DNA of 64,000 bases, from the NCBI RefSeq assembly GCF_022682495.2, contig NC_071387.1:149838347-149902346 (forward strand). Reading direction: 5' to 3'. The translations under genes and the position numbers were made by a program. The notes below the pieces were generated by a model. That model had not been told where the DNA came from, ran no database searches, and worked only from the letters and a program-made list of their open reading frames with translations. Origin of the DNA: Desmodus rotundus. Its lineage: Eukaryota; Chordata; Mammalia; Chiroptera; Phyllostomidae. Shown here piece after piece: positions 33,760 to 44,574 of this stretch (position 1 is the first letter of the stretch; every line of letters begins with the position of its first letter).

Positions 33760-34249
33760 ATCTTTACTGACCTACCAGAACAAGGAACAATATGACTTCA
33801 GTTGTGTTCATTGGGAAATGGACCCTGAGATGGATGTTTCTATGCAGAAAGTTCTTAGGAAATGCCCTCAGGATCAATAATTATGGATGAGTAAAGGAAA
33901 GAGGAATGGGCACAGAGAGGCATTGAGCTATATTGCATCGGAACAAAGCATTCAACTAATTCCACAGGGTTCTCCAGAGCTGGGATGGTCCTTCTGAGTT
34001 GCACCACTTTAGTCACGGGACTGAGCTTTATAACCCACATTGACCAATCGTGCAATGTGGGTTATACCCCAGGAAGGGGCATCACCCTGGGTGAGGTGGC
34101 TCCCTTCAGCAGAGGGCAATGCCCAGAGAGGGATTCAGCTGAGACCCATCAGCTGGCACCAGCCCAGCAATAAGCACCTCAGTCCGAGAGGGAGGGGTCC
34201 CAGCAGTGCATCCGCTACAGCCCAGCACTTGTGCCACTTGTATTCACTT
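33760..34249 (-). mobile_element. probable ERV-L LTR / 3' flank, decayed
   Basis: This lies directly downstream, on the minus strand, of an ERV-L pol relic, the place of its 3' end and LTR. Weak LTR-like text ('cagggtccatttccc' read in reverse) supports this; precise ends and TSD were not found. A perfect 14-bp hairpin sits at 34,029-34,066. Confidence 0.4.
34029..34066. repeat. perfect 14-bp inverted repeat with CCAAT loop
   Basis: TATAACCCACATTG (34,029-34,042) and its exact reverse complement (34,053-34,066) enclose a 10-nt loop containing CCAAT. Confidence 0.95.
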
Positions 34250-35476
34250 GCTGCTTATTATAACTTCTGAGGAAAAGTCCTCCAAAGTCGGATTCGTCTC
34301 TCTTCCTGGGTAGCTTACAAAAAGGGGGTTAGTGGGACAAACTCACTGCAGCTGGTCTCAAGGCTGCAGCTTATATCCCCATTTGATTACTCTTTCTCCC
34401 TAGATTCTTCTGACCCTCAGCTAGCACCAAGTCTGGTGTATGTAGTTTACTTTGTGGGGTGACCCAGACCTCGTCCCTGAGGGGACTGAGTCCCTAGTCA
34501 TTATGCCCTTCCGAGGCCACAACTGACATAGTTTTCCGTTTATTCTTAAAACTGGGCAAATAAGAACTAAGAAATTCTCCAGGATCACCTACGTGCCAAA
34601 CAGATTTTCCATACCCCTGTGTAGCAGCAGCCTTGCTGCTCTCTCTTCAAGATCAATTACCCCTGCTGGGGCGGTGACTACTTTCCTTGATGGGCTAGTC
34701 TCCTGGCCTAAGGAGCCTGAGGTGATGGGTGTTAGTATAACGTTTGACAGGACTGCAACACTGTTCCTGATAGAAGTGCTTCTCTTCTGGGAAGCAGGAC
34801 CTCTAAGCCCACAGATCTCAGAGTTGTGGGACAGCAACCCCAAATCCTCCCAATGGGCCACTGGGAAAGTTGATAAACAGGGCTGTACGTACATGCAACC
34901 CTTGGTTCCTGGATTCATGCATTCTGCCTCTGGGGCTCACAGAACTATACAGGGTGGGGCAGAAGTAGGTTTACAGTTGCGGATACATGAAACAGTTCAT
35001 TCTTGTATTTTTTGCGAATGAACAGCTGTAAACCTACTTTTGCCCCACTCTGTATAAAGATTGAGGGGACACGCTGCATGTACCCCCATCCTTACAAGTT
35101 ACCAGCTCCAAGCTGACACTCATTTGTGCTTTCACAAGGTTATTCTAACACTCTCCTGGGCCGGCAGCTTCTGCATGGTGTGGTATTTGCTGAGCCCAGT
35201 AAATGCTATAATCATGTATCCCCTTCCGTACCTCCTTTGCTGTAAAAAGGGTTCCTTGGTTTGATAGAATGTTATGCAGAGCCTGTGCTGATGGATCAAA
35301 CACTCTTTAAACTGTGGGATAGTGGTGCTGATTGATGTCCCACAGGAAGGTAAGGCAAATCCACACCCAAAACGTATGCTGACTCCAGGGTGAAAAAGTT
35401 CCTGTATAATTAGGCTGTCCCAATTGTTGGTTGTTCTTGAAGGGTGGTGACCTGTGAGAGACTCAGTGTTGATCTC
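34250..35476 (-). pseudogene. ERV-L pol relic: integrase end and downstream region
   Basis: Remnant of an endogenous ERV-L retrovirus pol gene, read on the minus strand. The 5' side (about 35,400-35,170) encodes an integrase-core-like segment: the observed frame includes 'FGCGFALPSCGTSISTTI' then 'ECLIHQHR', the region that in intact integrases holds catalytic acidic residues. The frame shifts around 35,240. Further on, 34,589-34,918 keeps an open frame of 109 codons with 'AGVIDLEERAARLLLHRG', matching the region after integrase where ERV-L elements carry a dUTPase-like domain. Stops, shifts and a mariner insertion at 34,950-35,052 make it non-functional. Strand-shadow frames on the plus side should be ignored. 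Confidence 0.7.
34950..35052. mobile_element. mariner-type MITE, copy 2, inside ERV-L relic
   Basis: 103 bp with inverted ends CAGGGTGGGGCAGAAGTAGG and, inverted, CAGAGTGGGGCAAAAGTAGG, flanked by TA (34,948-34,949 and 35,053-35,054). Its inner part also pairs ('acagttcattc' against 'gaatgaacagctgt'), so almost the whole element folds back. The interior differs from copy 1. Confidence 0.94.
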
Positions 35477-35828
35477 TGTTATGAATTGAATGTCTGTGTC
35501 CCCCCCAAACATTCATATGTTAAAACCCTATCCCTATTAGGAGGTGGTGCCTTTGAAAGGTAATTAGGACAGAGGTCATGAGAGCAGAGTCCTCACGAAC
35601 AGGATTAGTGCCCTGATCACAGTCATGAGAGTTTGCTTCCCTTCTCCGCTGTCCACCACATGGGGACAGGAGCCTGCAGCCTGGAAGAGGGCCCCCCCCA
35701 ACCAGAACCTTACCAAGGTGACCTCCTGTCTCAGACTTCCAACCTCTAGAACTGCAAAATAAATTGCTGCGGTTTGTAAGCCACCATTCTGTGGCACTCT
35801 GTTAGAGCAGCCTTCACTGACGAAGACA
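35477..35828 (+). mobile_element. MaLR (MST-type) solo LTR
   Basis: 352 bp: starts TGTTATGAATTGAATG with 'tgtctgtgtcccccccaaac' next, contains 'gcaaaataaattgctgcgg' (polyadenylation region), and ends CACTGACGAAGACA. Flanks ATCTC and GCATC do not form a clear duplication. The minus-strand 118-codon frame here is a shadow. Confidence 0.88.
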
Positions 35829-35926
35829 GCATCTACTGCTGAAATTTGGACATTCAGGGGCGGCAGTAACCGGATGAGCCCTAGAAGGGAGGGCCCATGC
35901 TGTGGGGCCCCTGCACAGCCCCTGCC

Positions 35927-35953
35927 ATCCACTGAGCCACCCCAGCCAGGGCT
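35927..35953 (-). mobile_element. Ves 5'-head fragment (27 bp)
   Basis: 'ccactgagccaccccagcca' plus 'gggct' equals the first bases of a reverse Ves SINE. Only this head is present, and it directly abuts the truncated end of the L1. Confidence 0.5.
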
Positions 35954-36522
35954 GTTTGCTTTTTAGATTCCACATAAAAGTAAAATCACATGGCATTTGT
36001 CTTTCCCTGTCTGGCTTATTTCAGTTAGCACAATACCCTCGAGGTCCATCCATGTTGTTGCAGATGGAAAGATTTCATTTTTTTATTGCTGAATCATACT
36101 CTATTGCATATGTGTACCGCTACTTCTTTATCCATTCGTGTACTGACGGATACTTAGATTGCCTCCATATCTAGGCTACTGCAATGAACATACGGATGCA
36201 TATGTCTTTTTGACTTAGTGTTTTGGGTTACTTTGAATAAATACTCAGAAGTGAAACTGCTGGGTCCATTTCTGTCTCTTATTAAAACATTTGTTTCAAA
36301 GTCTATTTTGTCTAGTGTAAGTATTGATACCCCAGCTTTTCTGTTTTAATTTTAATTTTCACAAAATATCTTCTTCCATCCCTGTACTTTCAGTCTGTGT
36401 GTCTTTCAATCTAAAGTGAGTTTCTTGTAGACAGCATATGTAAGGGTCTTGTTTTGTTATCCACTCGGCTACCACATGTCTTTTGATTATAGCTTTTAAT
36501 TCATTTGGATTTAAAGTAATTT

Positions 36523-36721
36523 TTGATACATATGTATTTATTGCTCTTTTATTGTTCCTATTTTTAATCTTTTTTTTCTTTTTCCTCTTCTTAAAGAAGA
36601 CCCTTTAACATTTGGGGGCAATAAATACATATGTATCAACAATTTCTTTGTTGATACATATTACACAACAATTACAAATGTTAAGTGTTAACATTTAACA
36701 TTTGGGAAGACCCTTTAACAT
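36523..36721 (-). repeat. inverted and direct repeats inside the L1
   Basis: A perfect 22-bp inverted repeat pairs 36,523-36,544 with 36,618-36,639 (73-nt loop). A third partial copy lies at 36,651-36,661. A 16-bp direct repeat GAAGACCCTTTAACAT is at 36,596-36,611 and 36,706-36,721. A 9-bp hairpin is at 36,676-36,696. This looks like a template-switch rearrangement. Confidence 0.9.
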
Positions 36722-36751
36722 GTTTAACACTTAATATGTCTGGGAAGCTCT

Positions 36752-37087
36752 TTATCTCTGCTTTGATTCTAAATGATAGCTTTGCTGGGTAATCTTGGTT
36801 GTAGGTCCTTGTCTTTCATCACTTTGGATATACCTTGCCAATCCCTTTCGGCCTGCAAAAATTCCTATTGAGAAATTATCTGACAGTCTTATTGGAGCTC
36901 CCCTGTAGGTAACTAACTGCTTTTCTCTTGCTGCTTCTGACGTTCTCTCTTTGTCTTTAATCTTTGTCATTTTAATTATGATGTGTCTTGGTGTGGGTCT
37001 CTTGGGGTTCATCTTTTTGGGGACTCTCTGTATTTCCTGGATTTGTATATCTATTTCATTCACTAGATTAGGGAAGTTTTCTGTCAT
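36752..37087 (-). pseudogene. LINE-1 ORF1 C-terminal fragment
   Basis: ORF1p is the RNA-binding, trimer-forming chaperone of LINE-1 ribonucleoprotein particles. This 111-codon open stretch contains the family's conserved C-terminal-domain entry: 'MNPKRPTPRHIIIKMTK' (about residues 26-42) and 'KDKERTSEAAREK' (44-56), followed by 'QLVTYRGAPIRLSDNFS'. The N-terminal coiled coil would lie in 37,090-37,560 but its frame is broken. Full-length ORF1p is about 330-370 residues, so this is a relic. Confidence 0.9.
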
Positions 37088-38928
37088 TTTTTCAAATAGA
37101 TTTTCAATCCTTTACTTTATCTTTCCTTTTTCTGGCAACCCCATGATGCAAATGTTGGTACACTTGAAGTTGCCCTAGAGGCTCCTTGCACTATCCTCAT
37201 TCTTTTGGATTCTTTTTCCTTTTGGCTTTTCTGATTGGGAGTTTTCTACTTTCATATATTCCAAATCACTGATTCGATCCCCTGCTTCATCTACTCTACT
37301 GTTGATGCCCTGTAAATTACTCTTCATTTCTGACTTGTTCTTTTATGTTTTCTATCTCCATTTTTATGTTTCCTATTCTTTGTTGAAATTCTCACTAAGT
37401 TCCTCTACTCTTCCCCTTAGTTCGTTGAGCACCCCTATCCAGTTTTGAATTCACATCTAGTAGGTTTTATCTCCGTTTTATTTAATTCCTTTTCTGGAGT
37501 TTTGTTCTGTTCTTTTATTTGGAACATGTTTCTTTGTCTCTGAATTTTGACTGCCTCCTTGTGTTTGTTTCTATACATAAGGCAGAGCTTCTATGTCTCC
37601 TGATCTTGGTAGAGTGACCTTATGTAGTAGGTGTCCTATAGAGCACAGTGGCACACCTTCACCAGTCACCCCACCTGAGTGTTCCAGGTGCACCCCCCAC
37701 GAGGGCTGTGTGCACCTTCCTGTTTTAGTTGAGCCTTGGTTGCTATTGGCACAACAAGAAGAGGGATGTACCCCCAGGCCTATGGGCTGTGAGGACTGCC
37801 CACAACCACTATGAAGGGTCTGCTATGCAGGGCTAACATCTTAGAGCAGGACTCACTTCAGAGGGTCTCTGGTGCCCACTGAGTCCACCCTTTAGTGTGT
37901 CACTTGAGGAGATGCTTTTGTGTGGTCTGAAGTTGTCCACCTGGTGTGCTGGCTCTGGTGCTGGAGATGCAGTCCACAGTCAGCTGCTGCTTATGCCCTG
38001 CTGGGGCTTCCTGGCATGAGCTACAGAGTGATCTGCAGATGGCTGCTACTTGTGCTGAGCTTGGAGGTGCCCAGAAGAGGCAAAACTGTGAACCAAGGCT
38101 GGCTGCTACTAGTGTCAGGCCTGAGGCCACTTACCAAGGCCAGATGCTGCTTGTCTGAGGGATTTTAGGAAAGTTGGAAGCATGAACCAAGATAGGCCAT
38201 TTGTATGGAAAAGCCACTGGAAATGGCTTGGGTGGGCCCACAAGTTGGGTGGAGTGGGATCTCAGGGAATCACCAAGGTGTGGTGAATGGTATTAGCCAG
38301 GTTGATGAAGACTCAGATATATGGTATCCATCTGTCAGCTCTGTCCTGGGAGTGCTTAGCAAAGGAACAATGACCTCTGCCAGCACTTATGTCTGGAAGA
38401 AAGCTGTTTCCCTAAGCCTTGCTCTGATGCCAGATAATTCAGTTCCTCCCCTCATGTCCCTGGCACCTTTTAAGCTGCTGCTCCAGAGCTGGAGCTCAGA
38501 GCAAGTGAGTCTAAGTAAGTCTGTGTGCAGCCCCTTTAAGAGGAATGTCTGGTACTCCAGAAGCCCTCTGTTTCACTTAGCCACAATACTGGTTTTCACA
38601 GCAAGAAGTTATGGGGGCTTCTCTTCCAAGCACTGGAACTCCAGCCTGGGGAAGATGGTGTAGAGCTGGGACCCCTCACTCCTCAGAGGACACCTCTTGC
38701 AGCCAAGATATCCCTCCCAGTTTTTAATTGCCACAGGTGGGTGTGGGTCCAGCCCTCCTACCAGTCTTGATGTGGCTTCTCCTGTATAAACTCAGGTATA
38801 AGACTTATATTCAGCAGATTTCAGACATCCTCAGTTATGGTTATTCTGTAGTTCAGTTCTAATTTTGATGTGGTTGTGCGAAGATGCAAGTGCTGCACTT
38901 ACCTACACTGCCATCTTGATTGAAGGCT

Positions 38929-39720
38929 CCTCGGAAATGCGCTACTCTTAAAATTAAATCCCAGTTGTGGTTCTCAGTGTTTTCTGCCCTCAGGCTGCAG
39001 ATGAGTCTCTTTTATTGCCCCCTGACTTTCACACTTCTCTTTGAAGGGTAATTAGTCACTGTATTTCTCCTATGCACAAATGGCACTCAGCAGGAGCCAT
39101 CCAATTCCATTGTCTTTATTAGTACTTTCACCTCTAAAAGTCTGATATGTTGAACCAGCCCATTGCTTTCCTTCCATGGGAATCCCATCCCTGTTCATCA
39201 CCAGTGAAAGGGTAAACAATTGAATTACCCACTCTTGCCAGCCAGCTGCAAGAACCCAGTTCTGAAATCCCATTTTAGAGTCAGCTTCCTCAGAGCACTC
39301 TGGTACCAAATCTCTTCAGTCTGTTTCCCTGAGAAACAGATTTGGAAGATTTGAGTGCAGAAAGTTTTGAGGAGGGTCCTTAGGATGGACACCAGCTGGG
39401 GAGTTAAGGAAGCAGGTGTGGACAGAGAGAAGACGTGAACTTCCAGGCTGTCGCACTGGGAATACCTGGAGCAGGAATGGCCCTTCCCCAAAGCACTGAA
39501 ATTGAGTGTTTATTCCCCTGCCTGGCCAGTCACTGTATGTAGGCTGCCCCTGGGAAGTTGGTGTGATCTAGCATGAGACAATCCTTTGGGTGATGGCAAT
39601 TCCCACAGAGCAACCTAGTTTAGGGCCCTCAGCCCCCAACTTTTGCAGTTGCTGGGACAATTAGTTACTTGGTTGTTAAGGGGAGTTCTGGGTAGTCCAC
39701 CATCATATGCAGTACAAATA
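38929..39720. other. unassigned, LTR-like stretch
   Basis: 'cagaaagttttgaggaggg' and nearby text resemble old LTR/ERV sequence, but no ends or TSD were found. No gene. Confidence 0.25.
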
Positions 39721-41046
39721 CACGCTTAACAAACACACACTTTTTTCCCTAATGAGACCTAGGCTAAGCTCAAGAAACAATGCTTCTTTTGCTAGATATT
39801 TCTAAGAAAAATAAGGCAACCACCCTTCATAATGCTGAAGACTATTCTTCTACCATAAGAAAAGTACACAAATGATTTCAATCAAGGACATGTTCAAGAA
39901 TTTAAATGTTCTTCCCACAAGTGAAACCAAAAACATAGCATCTAACATAGATAATATCAGTTCAAAATATTTAATTGTACAAACATAGAGTAGAAGAGAT
40001 TTGATATGATAACACTTTATGTAGAAAATATCTAGGGGGAGGGAATATTTTCAAGCTTATTATGTTTCCAGAGTATAAAGGCAATTACCACCAAAGCAAA
40101 TGCATGCAGTCTCTAGTAATAGAAATATAGTGTTGCTAACAGATGTTATGGTTCTGCCATATTCCCATAATGAACAACCACATCTAAAGAGATACTCAGT
40201 TCTCAGCCTCACATTTTAAAAGACACAATTCAAAACCAGACTGAGTCCTGAGGATAGCAATCAGAGGTTTGAAAACAATGCATTATGGAGAAAAGCTGAA
40301 GGGTAGGGGACTGGTTATTCCAGAAAGGACAGGCCTTCGTGACGAAGGGATTCAGTTGAATATATCAGGTCTGGGTTTCTCCAGAAAGAAGGACTAGGAT
40401 TTGTGGGTAGAAATTAAAGGGAACAGATCTCAACTCAACATAATGAAAAACTTTCAGGGAGAGCTGTCTGACAATGGAGCCAGCAGTGACGGCCCTGCCC
40501 TGAGAGTGCCCAAGCCAAGGCTCCCTCAGGGGTCCTGGCGTCCGCCCCCAACGACTGCCGCTGACACACACACATTTTAAAATCCTATTTTTCCAAGGCT
40601 GAGGTGAAGAAATAAGACCATCCCAGACCAGGAAAAGAGCAAATTTCAAAAAATAAGGTAATTTTTCCTTTATTCCTCCTTAAAGATCTGTATTATATAT
40701 AAAACTCTCTCCAACTCAGCGACAGAGCAGGAATCCACCCAGCTTCTAGCATTCCATCTTGCCAAGAAACCAGAAGCATAGAAAAATAACACCTGGAAGA
40801 TTAAATGGCAAGTAGCTCATTAACAAACCGATACAACTCAAATACTTTTTATTTATTATCTAGATATGCCCATTTATATGCTTTCTCAAGAAATGAGTCA
40901 TCTATGTGAACTCAAGTAAACTGACACCTCCTTGGGGCCCAGTTCACACTTCTGGGAATAAATACAGGAGTTGGGGCTCAGTAATCCTTCAATCTTTTTC
41001 AGCCCAAACAGTCTCACAGCCAAGAGTAGGAAGCATTGCTTTTATT
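39721..41046. other. unassigned stretch
   Basis: About 1.3 kb with no recognised gene or repeat. The 94-codon minus frame (40,365-40,649) has no recognisable motif. Confidence 0.3.
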
Positions 41047-41058
41047 AAGAATGTCTTA

Positions 41059-41203
41059 CTGAAGTGGTGAACGCACAGTACAATACACAGATGAAGCATT
41101 ATAGAATTGTACACCTGGAACCTATATAATTTTACTAAGCAATGTCACCCCAATAAATTCAATTAAAAAATAAAAAATAAAAATAAATAAATACATACAT
41201 AAA
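41059..41203 (+). mobile_element. L1 3'-end insertion with 12-bp TSD
   Basis: 145 bp: 'gaattgtacacctggaacc', 'tataattttactaagcaat' and an A/ATAA-rich tail. A perfect 12-bp duplication AAGAATGTCTTA is at 41,047-41,058 and 41,204-41,215. Confidence 0.93.
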
Positions 41204-41215
41204 AAGAATGTCTTA

Positions 41216-42439
41216 AAAGTCGTTAGTTAGCCAGAAGCACCTTTTTTTTTTCTTTTGGCTATACAAAGTAGTTGTGGCAGAGCAGTTTGTTGTTGAAATT
41301 TATGGCTTATTAAAACATGGAAGAAAGCAAAAGATAAAGACATCCCAGGAAGGGAAATATCCTGAATAATCACAGATGTGAGTTGGTTTGGCTTTTTACT
41401 CGCTTTTATTTCTTGCTGTGAGTGCACAGAAAAGTTTGAGTTTGACTGCTCCTAGTTATGGCACATGACTAGGGGAAGTCAGCTGGTTTTAGGGACTCTG
41501 TGCTTAAAAAACAGCCTCCTAAAAATGATGCTTTTAAAAAATACATTGGGAATTTTTTTTTTGGTAGAAAATGTAGAATACTACTAAAATAGGAACTGTA
41601 CTGACTGGTTTTTTTTTTTTAAGACAAGGATGTCATGTTACATATGTATTTCAGAGGATTTGTGCATAAATAGTTTAAAAGTTTATGATCTTGTATTTGA
41701 ATCAAAGTTCAACAAAAGAATTAAAATATATTATATTATTTTATGATATTAAAATTGTTTAAAATATAATCAAGATATTATCAAATAACTTTTCATCTGA
41801 ATCCAAAAAGTAAAGAAATTTCATTTTAATTTGTATTTATTTATTTACTGCCACCAGGAGCAGCATTATAGCTTAGCAGAGTGAAGAGCTGACTAGAATG
41901 TGTAGTCTAAATGGTAACAAAAGGCACATCCTTCCTTAAACACATATCTCAAATCTAACACAGCCCTGAAATGCTTACATTCATCATCACTTTGGGTTCT
42001 AGGACTCTGGGTCACTGCTAAAATACAACATACTCTCTAAAGGAACAATGCAATCTATTAACATTTATCTTGAATTAATTCGGCAGAGTAACTAGTTATC
42101 TAAAATGCTAGCCACAAGCAGCTGTAAATCAGCTGCTAAAGAGCTAATGTAATCTTAATATGTATTAATAGATGTATAATTATATAATTAAGAAAGTAAA
42201 ACCTAGGGAAGAAAAAGGTCAGTGTAATCTGGGGGAGGGGTGAGAGTAAAAAGGGTGAAAAAAGGAAGGTGGGCAGGGGAGATGTCCAGAGGCCAGGACC
42301 TGGAAAGTGAGCAGCACAGTGGGAGAAAGTGGGAATTCTGGAAGTGGCACGGAGAACCTGGGCCTTGGGGGCTGAGCAAGAACATACCTGACTTGAAAGA
42401 GAAATCTTAATGACTTCAAGGATGGGTCATGCTCCCAAA
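41216..42439. other. unassigned AT-rich stretch
   Basis: No gene or repeat recognised. Purine-rich plus strand at 42,220-42,390. Confidence 0.3.
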
Positions 42440-42657
42440 TTTAATTGAAGAATTAGCTAATGTTTGTGAGGTGCTCTGCCATTTTCAAAGTACTTTCACA
42501 TTCATGAGAGTAATTAATCTACTCACACTCTGAGATGGCTTCTATTGTTCTCATTGTAAATATGGAAACTGAGGCTGAGATGCAATGATTTGCCCTGAAT
42601 CATACCAGGCCTTCTACCTCCGATTTCACATGCTCATCACACACCGCCGTGCAGCTC
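42440..42657 (-). repeat. MIR SINE
   Basis: Reverse MIR: 'ttttcaaagtactttcac', 'tctcattgtaaatatgg', 'aaactgaggctgagatgc' and 'gatttgccctgaatcatacc'. Confidence 0.82.
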
Positions 42658-42734
42658 CAACGTTGTTTTCGCTTTATTTTACTGACTTTGTGGATGTTGG
42701 AATGAAAGTGAATTCGTTAAAAGTAAGTAAATGG

Positions 42735-42900
42735 TACTGAACTACACCACACTTTATGTAAATATTTCAAAGTGCTTTCACATATGGTCTATTGTTTGCT
42801 CCTTAGATACTATTATCTCCATTTTATTGATTAAAGGAATTATGACATAGAACAACTCAAAATTCTACAGGAAATTACTGATATAGAATTAAAAACAAAC
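42735..42900 (-). repeat. second MIR SINE fragment
   Basis: 'ttcaaagtgctttcacatat', 'tactattatctccattttat' and 'ttaaaggaattatgacatag' again give the reverse MIR order. Confidence 0.7.
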
Positions 42901-43839
42901 TCTTCTAAGTGTGGCTTTTCCTATGCCCCCACTCTGGGTTGCTTTCCCAGCACATGGTTTTTACAAAGCTGAAGTCACGACTAGGCCATAATGATGAAGA
43001 CTTATGGGAAAAAACACAGGAAGGAGAAGGGAAAAGCTCCCAGGACACACAGAATTCAAATAGGATCTCATACTCAAGAGTTACATTAAACTGGTTTGAA
43101 AAAGCCTGTGTTAAAATACTAACAACAACAATAGTGAGTGCTTTGGAAAAGGAAAATGCAAGGTCTCTGCTAAAATCACCACATGGCTCTCCCATAACTG
43201 CTGCCCACACCACCAAGAAATGTGACATCAAAAACCCACATAGGTAAGAGTCTAGTCCCTCTGAAGCTGTGTTGCAGTTAAGGGAAGGCATGTTGATATC
43301 ACAGATGGGAGAACAGTTTTTACAACTCAGCTCATCACATGTGTGTGGTACACAATCAGAAGGTATTTTACTCTTATAGAGCAGTAGATAAATATTCACC
43401 GAAAATCTGAGTAAACTATAAATAAGATTTAATTTATTATAGCGGACATTTCCTTTTTTTGAGCTCCCTGCCCTGGCCTATTTGATGTTCAGTTACAGAT
43501 GAAAATGTATTAACATTTTGCTGATACTCTGTTTCAAGAAGACTGCTTATGTCATGCTGCAGTTGGTTTACTGATTTTAAAAACTGCAAAATAAAGATCT
43601 GAGAAATAATTAGCTCAGCAATTCCTGACCTCAATTTAGAAATGAAGTCTTTCTACCCATCTCGCACCAGGATATCTTCATTTATCCGAAAGTCTCTGAT
43701 GTAATTTTCCAAAAGTCTCCAAATAAGCTAAATAAAAATGTTGCAAAATGTTGAGGAGATAAGGTGGCAAAAAATGTCACAAAATCAAATTATAGGCAAC
43801 ACAAATTTAAAAAGAAATCTGGAGATCATTGAATTAGAC
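42901..43839. other. unassigned stretch with opposed open frames
   Basis: A 164-codon minus frame (42,905-43,399) and a 112-codon plus frame (42,909-43,247) overlap. Neither shows a domain, signal peptide or known motif, so neither is called as a gene. Confidence 0.35.
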
Positions 43840-43904
43840 CAGTTATTCTCAACCTTGGCTAAACAGTCGACTCCCCTGTGAAGCTTTAAAAATTATGCCA
43901 CAGA
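43840..43904 (+). mobile_element. MER5A (hAT-Charlie) left part, split by L1
   Basis: Begins CAGTTATTCTCAACCTTGGC, the MER5A terminal repeat. It breaks at an L1 and resumes at 44,331. Confidence 0.88.
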
Positions 43905-44330
43905 AAGAAAGAAGGAGCTTATACCCCCTGCGACAGCATGGATGGAACTGGAGAGCATTACAGTAAGTGAAATAAGCCAGGCAGTGAGGGACAAATACCA
44001 TATGATCTCACCTTTAAGTGGAACCTAATCAACAAAACAAACAAGCGAGCAAAATAGAACCAGAGACATTGAAATTAAGAACAATCTGACAGTAACCAGA
44101 GGGGAGGTGAGAGGGGATAATCGGGGGGAAAGGGGAAGGGTTTTCAGGAACAACTATAAAGGACACATGGACAAAGCCAAGGTGGGGTGGAATCAGGGGA
44201 AGGAGGTGGGGATGGTTGGGGGGGGGAAGTGGGAGGGAAAATGCAGACAAGTGTACTTGAACAACAATAAAATAATTAAAAATAAATAAATGAATAAAAA
44301 TTGAATTAAAAAATTAACAACAACAAAAAA
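43905..44330 (+). mobile_element. L1 3'-end insertion within MER5A
   Basis: L1 ORF2 tail ('gacagcatggatggaactgg', 'gtgaaataagccaggcagtg', 'accatatgatctcaccttta'), a G-rich 3' UTR (44,205-44,240) and an ATAAATAAATG tail. 5'-truncated. No clear TSD because both junctions are A-rich. Confidence 0.93.
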
Positions 44331-44463
44331 ATCCTAATGTCCAGACTATACCTCAGACCAATTACATCAGAATCTCTGGAAGTAGAACCCAGGCCTGAGT
44401 TAGTTTGTTTTTTTTCAGGTTCCCCAAGAGATTTAAATGTACAGCCAAGGTTGAGAACCATTG
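44331..44463 (+). mobile_element. MER5A (hAT-Charlie) right part
   Basis: 'cctcagaccaattacatcag', 'aatctctggaagtagaaccc' and 'acagccaaggttgagaacc' end the MER5A. Its outer flanks (gaattaga and gaataggc) look like a decayed 8-bp hAT duplication. Confidence 0.9.
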
Positions 44464-44574
44464 GAATAGGCCCATTAAAATAACTAAATCCTTAAAATGG
44501 TGCTCTCTTCTGGTAGGCTTAAGGGGGCGGACTGTATGAGAGATTAAGTGAAGCTGGCCGAATAACTCCCAACT

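Larger units (their letters stand above)
35955..38928 (-). mobile_element. internally deleted LINE-1 with 5' UTR, ORF1 and both ends of ORF2
   Basis: Read on the minus strand: 5' end near 38,928 ('caatcaagatggcagtg'), GC-rich 5' UTR about 38,925-37,590, ORF1 region about 37,560-36,650, start of ORF2 (endonuclease N-terminal part) about 36,580-36,275, then a jump at about 36,271 to the ORF2 C-terminal end, down to 35,955. The middle of ORF2, including the reverse-transcriptase core, is missing, and the 3' end lacks an A-tail. Its layout resembles 'half-L1' (HAL1) elements, but remaining ORF2 pieces point to a deletion derivative. Confidence 0.85.

Noticed and set aside
42905..43399. 164-codon minus-strand open frame, the longest in the window
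   Set aside because: No domain, motif, splice context or conserved pattern; a 112-codon frame overlaps it on the other strand, as expected by chance.
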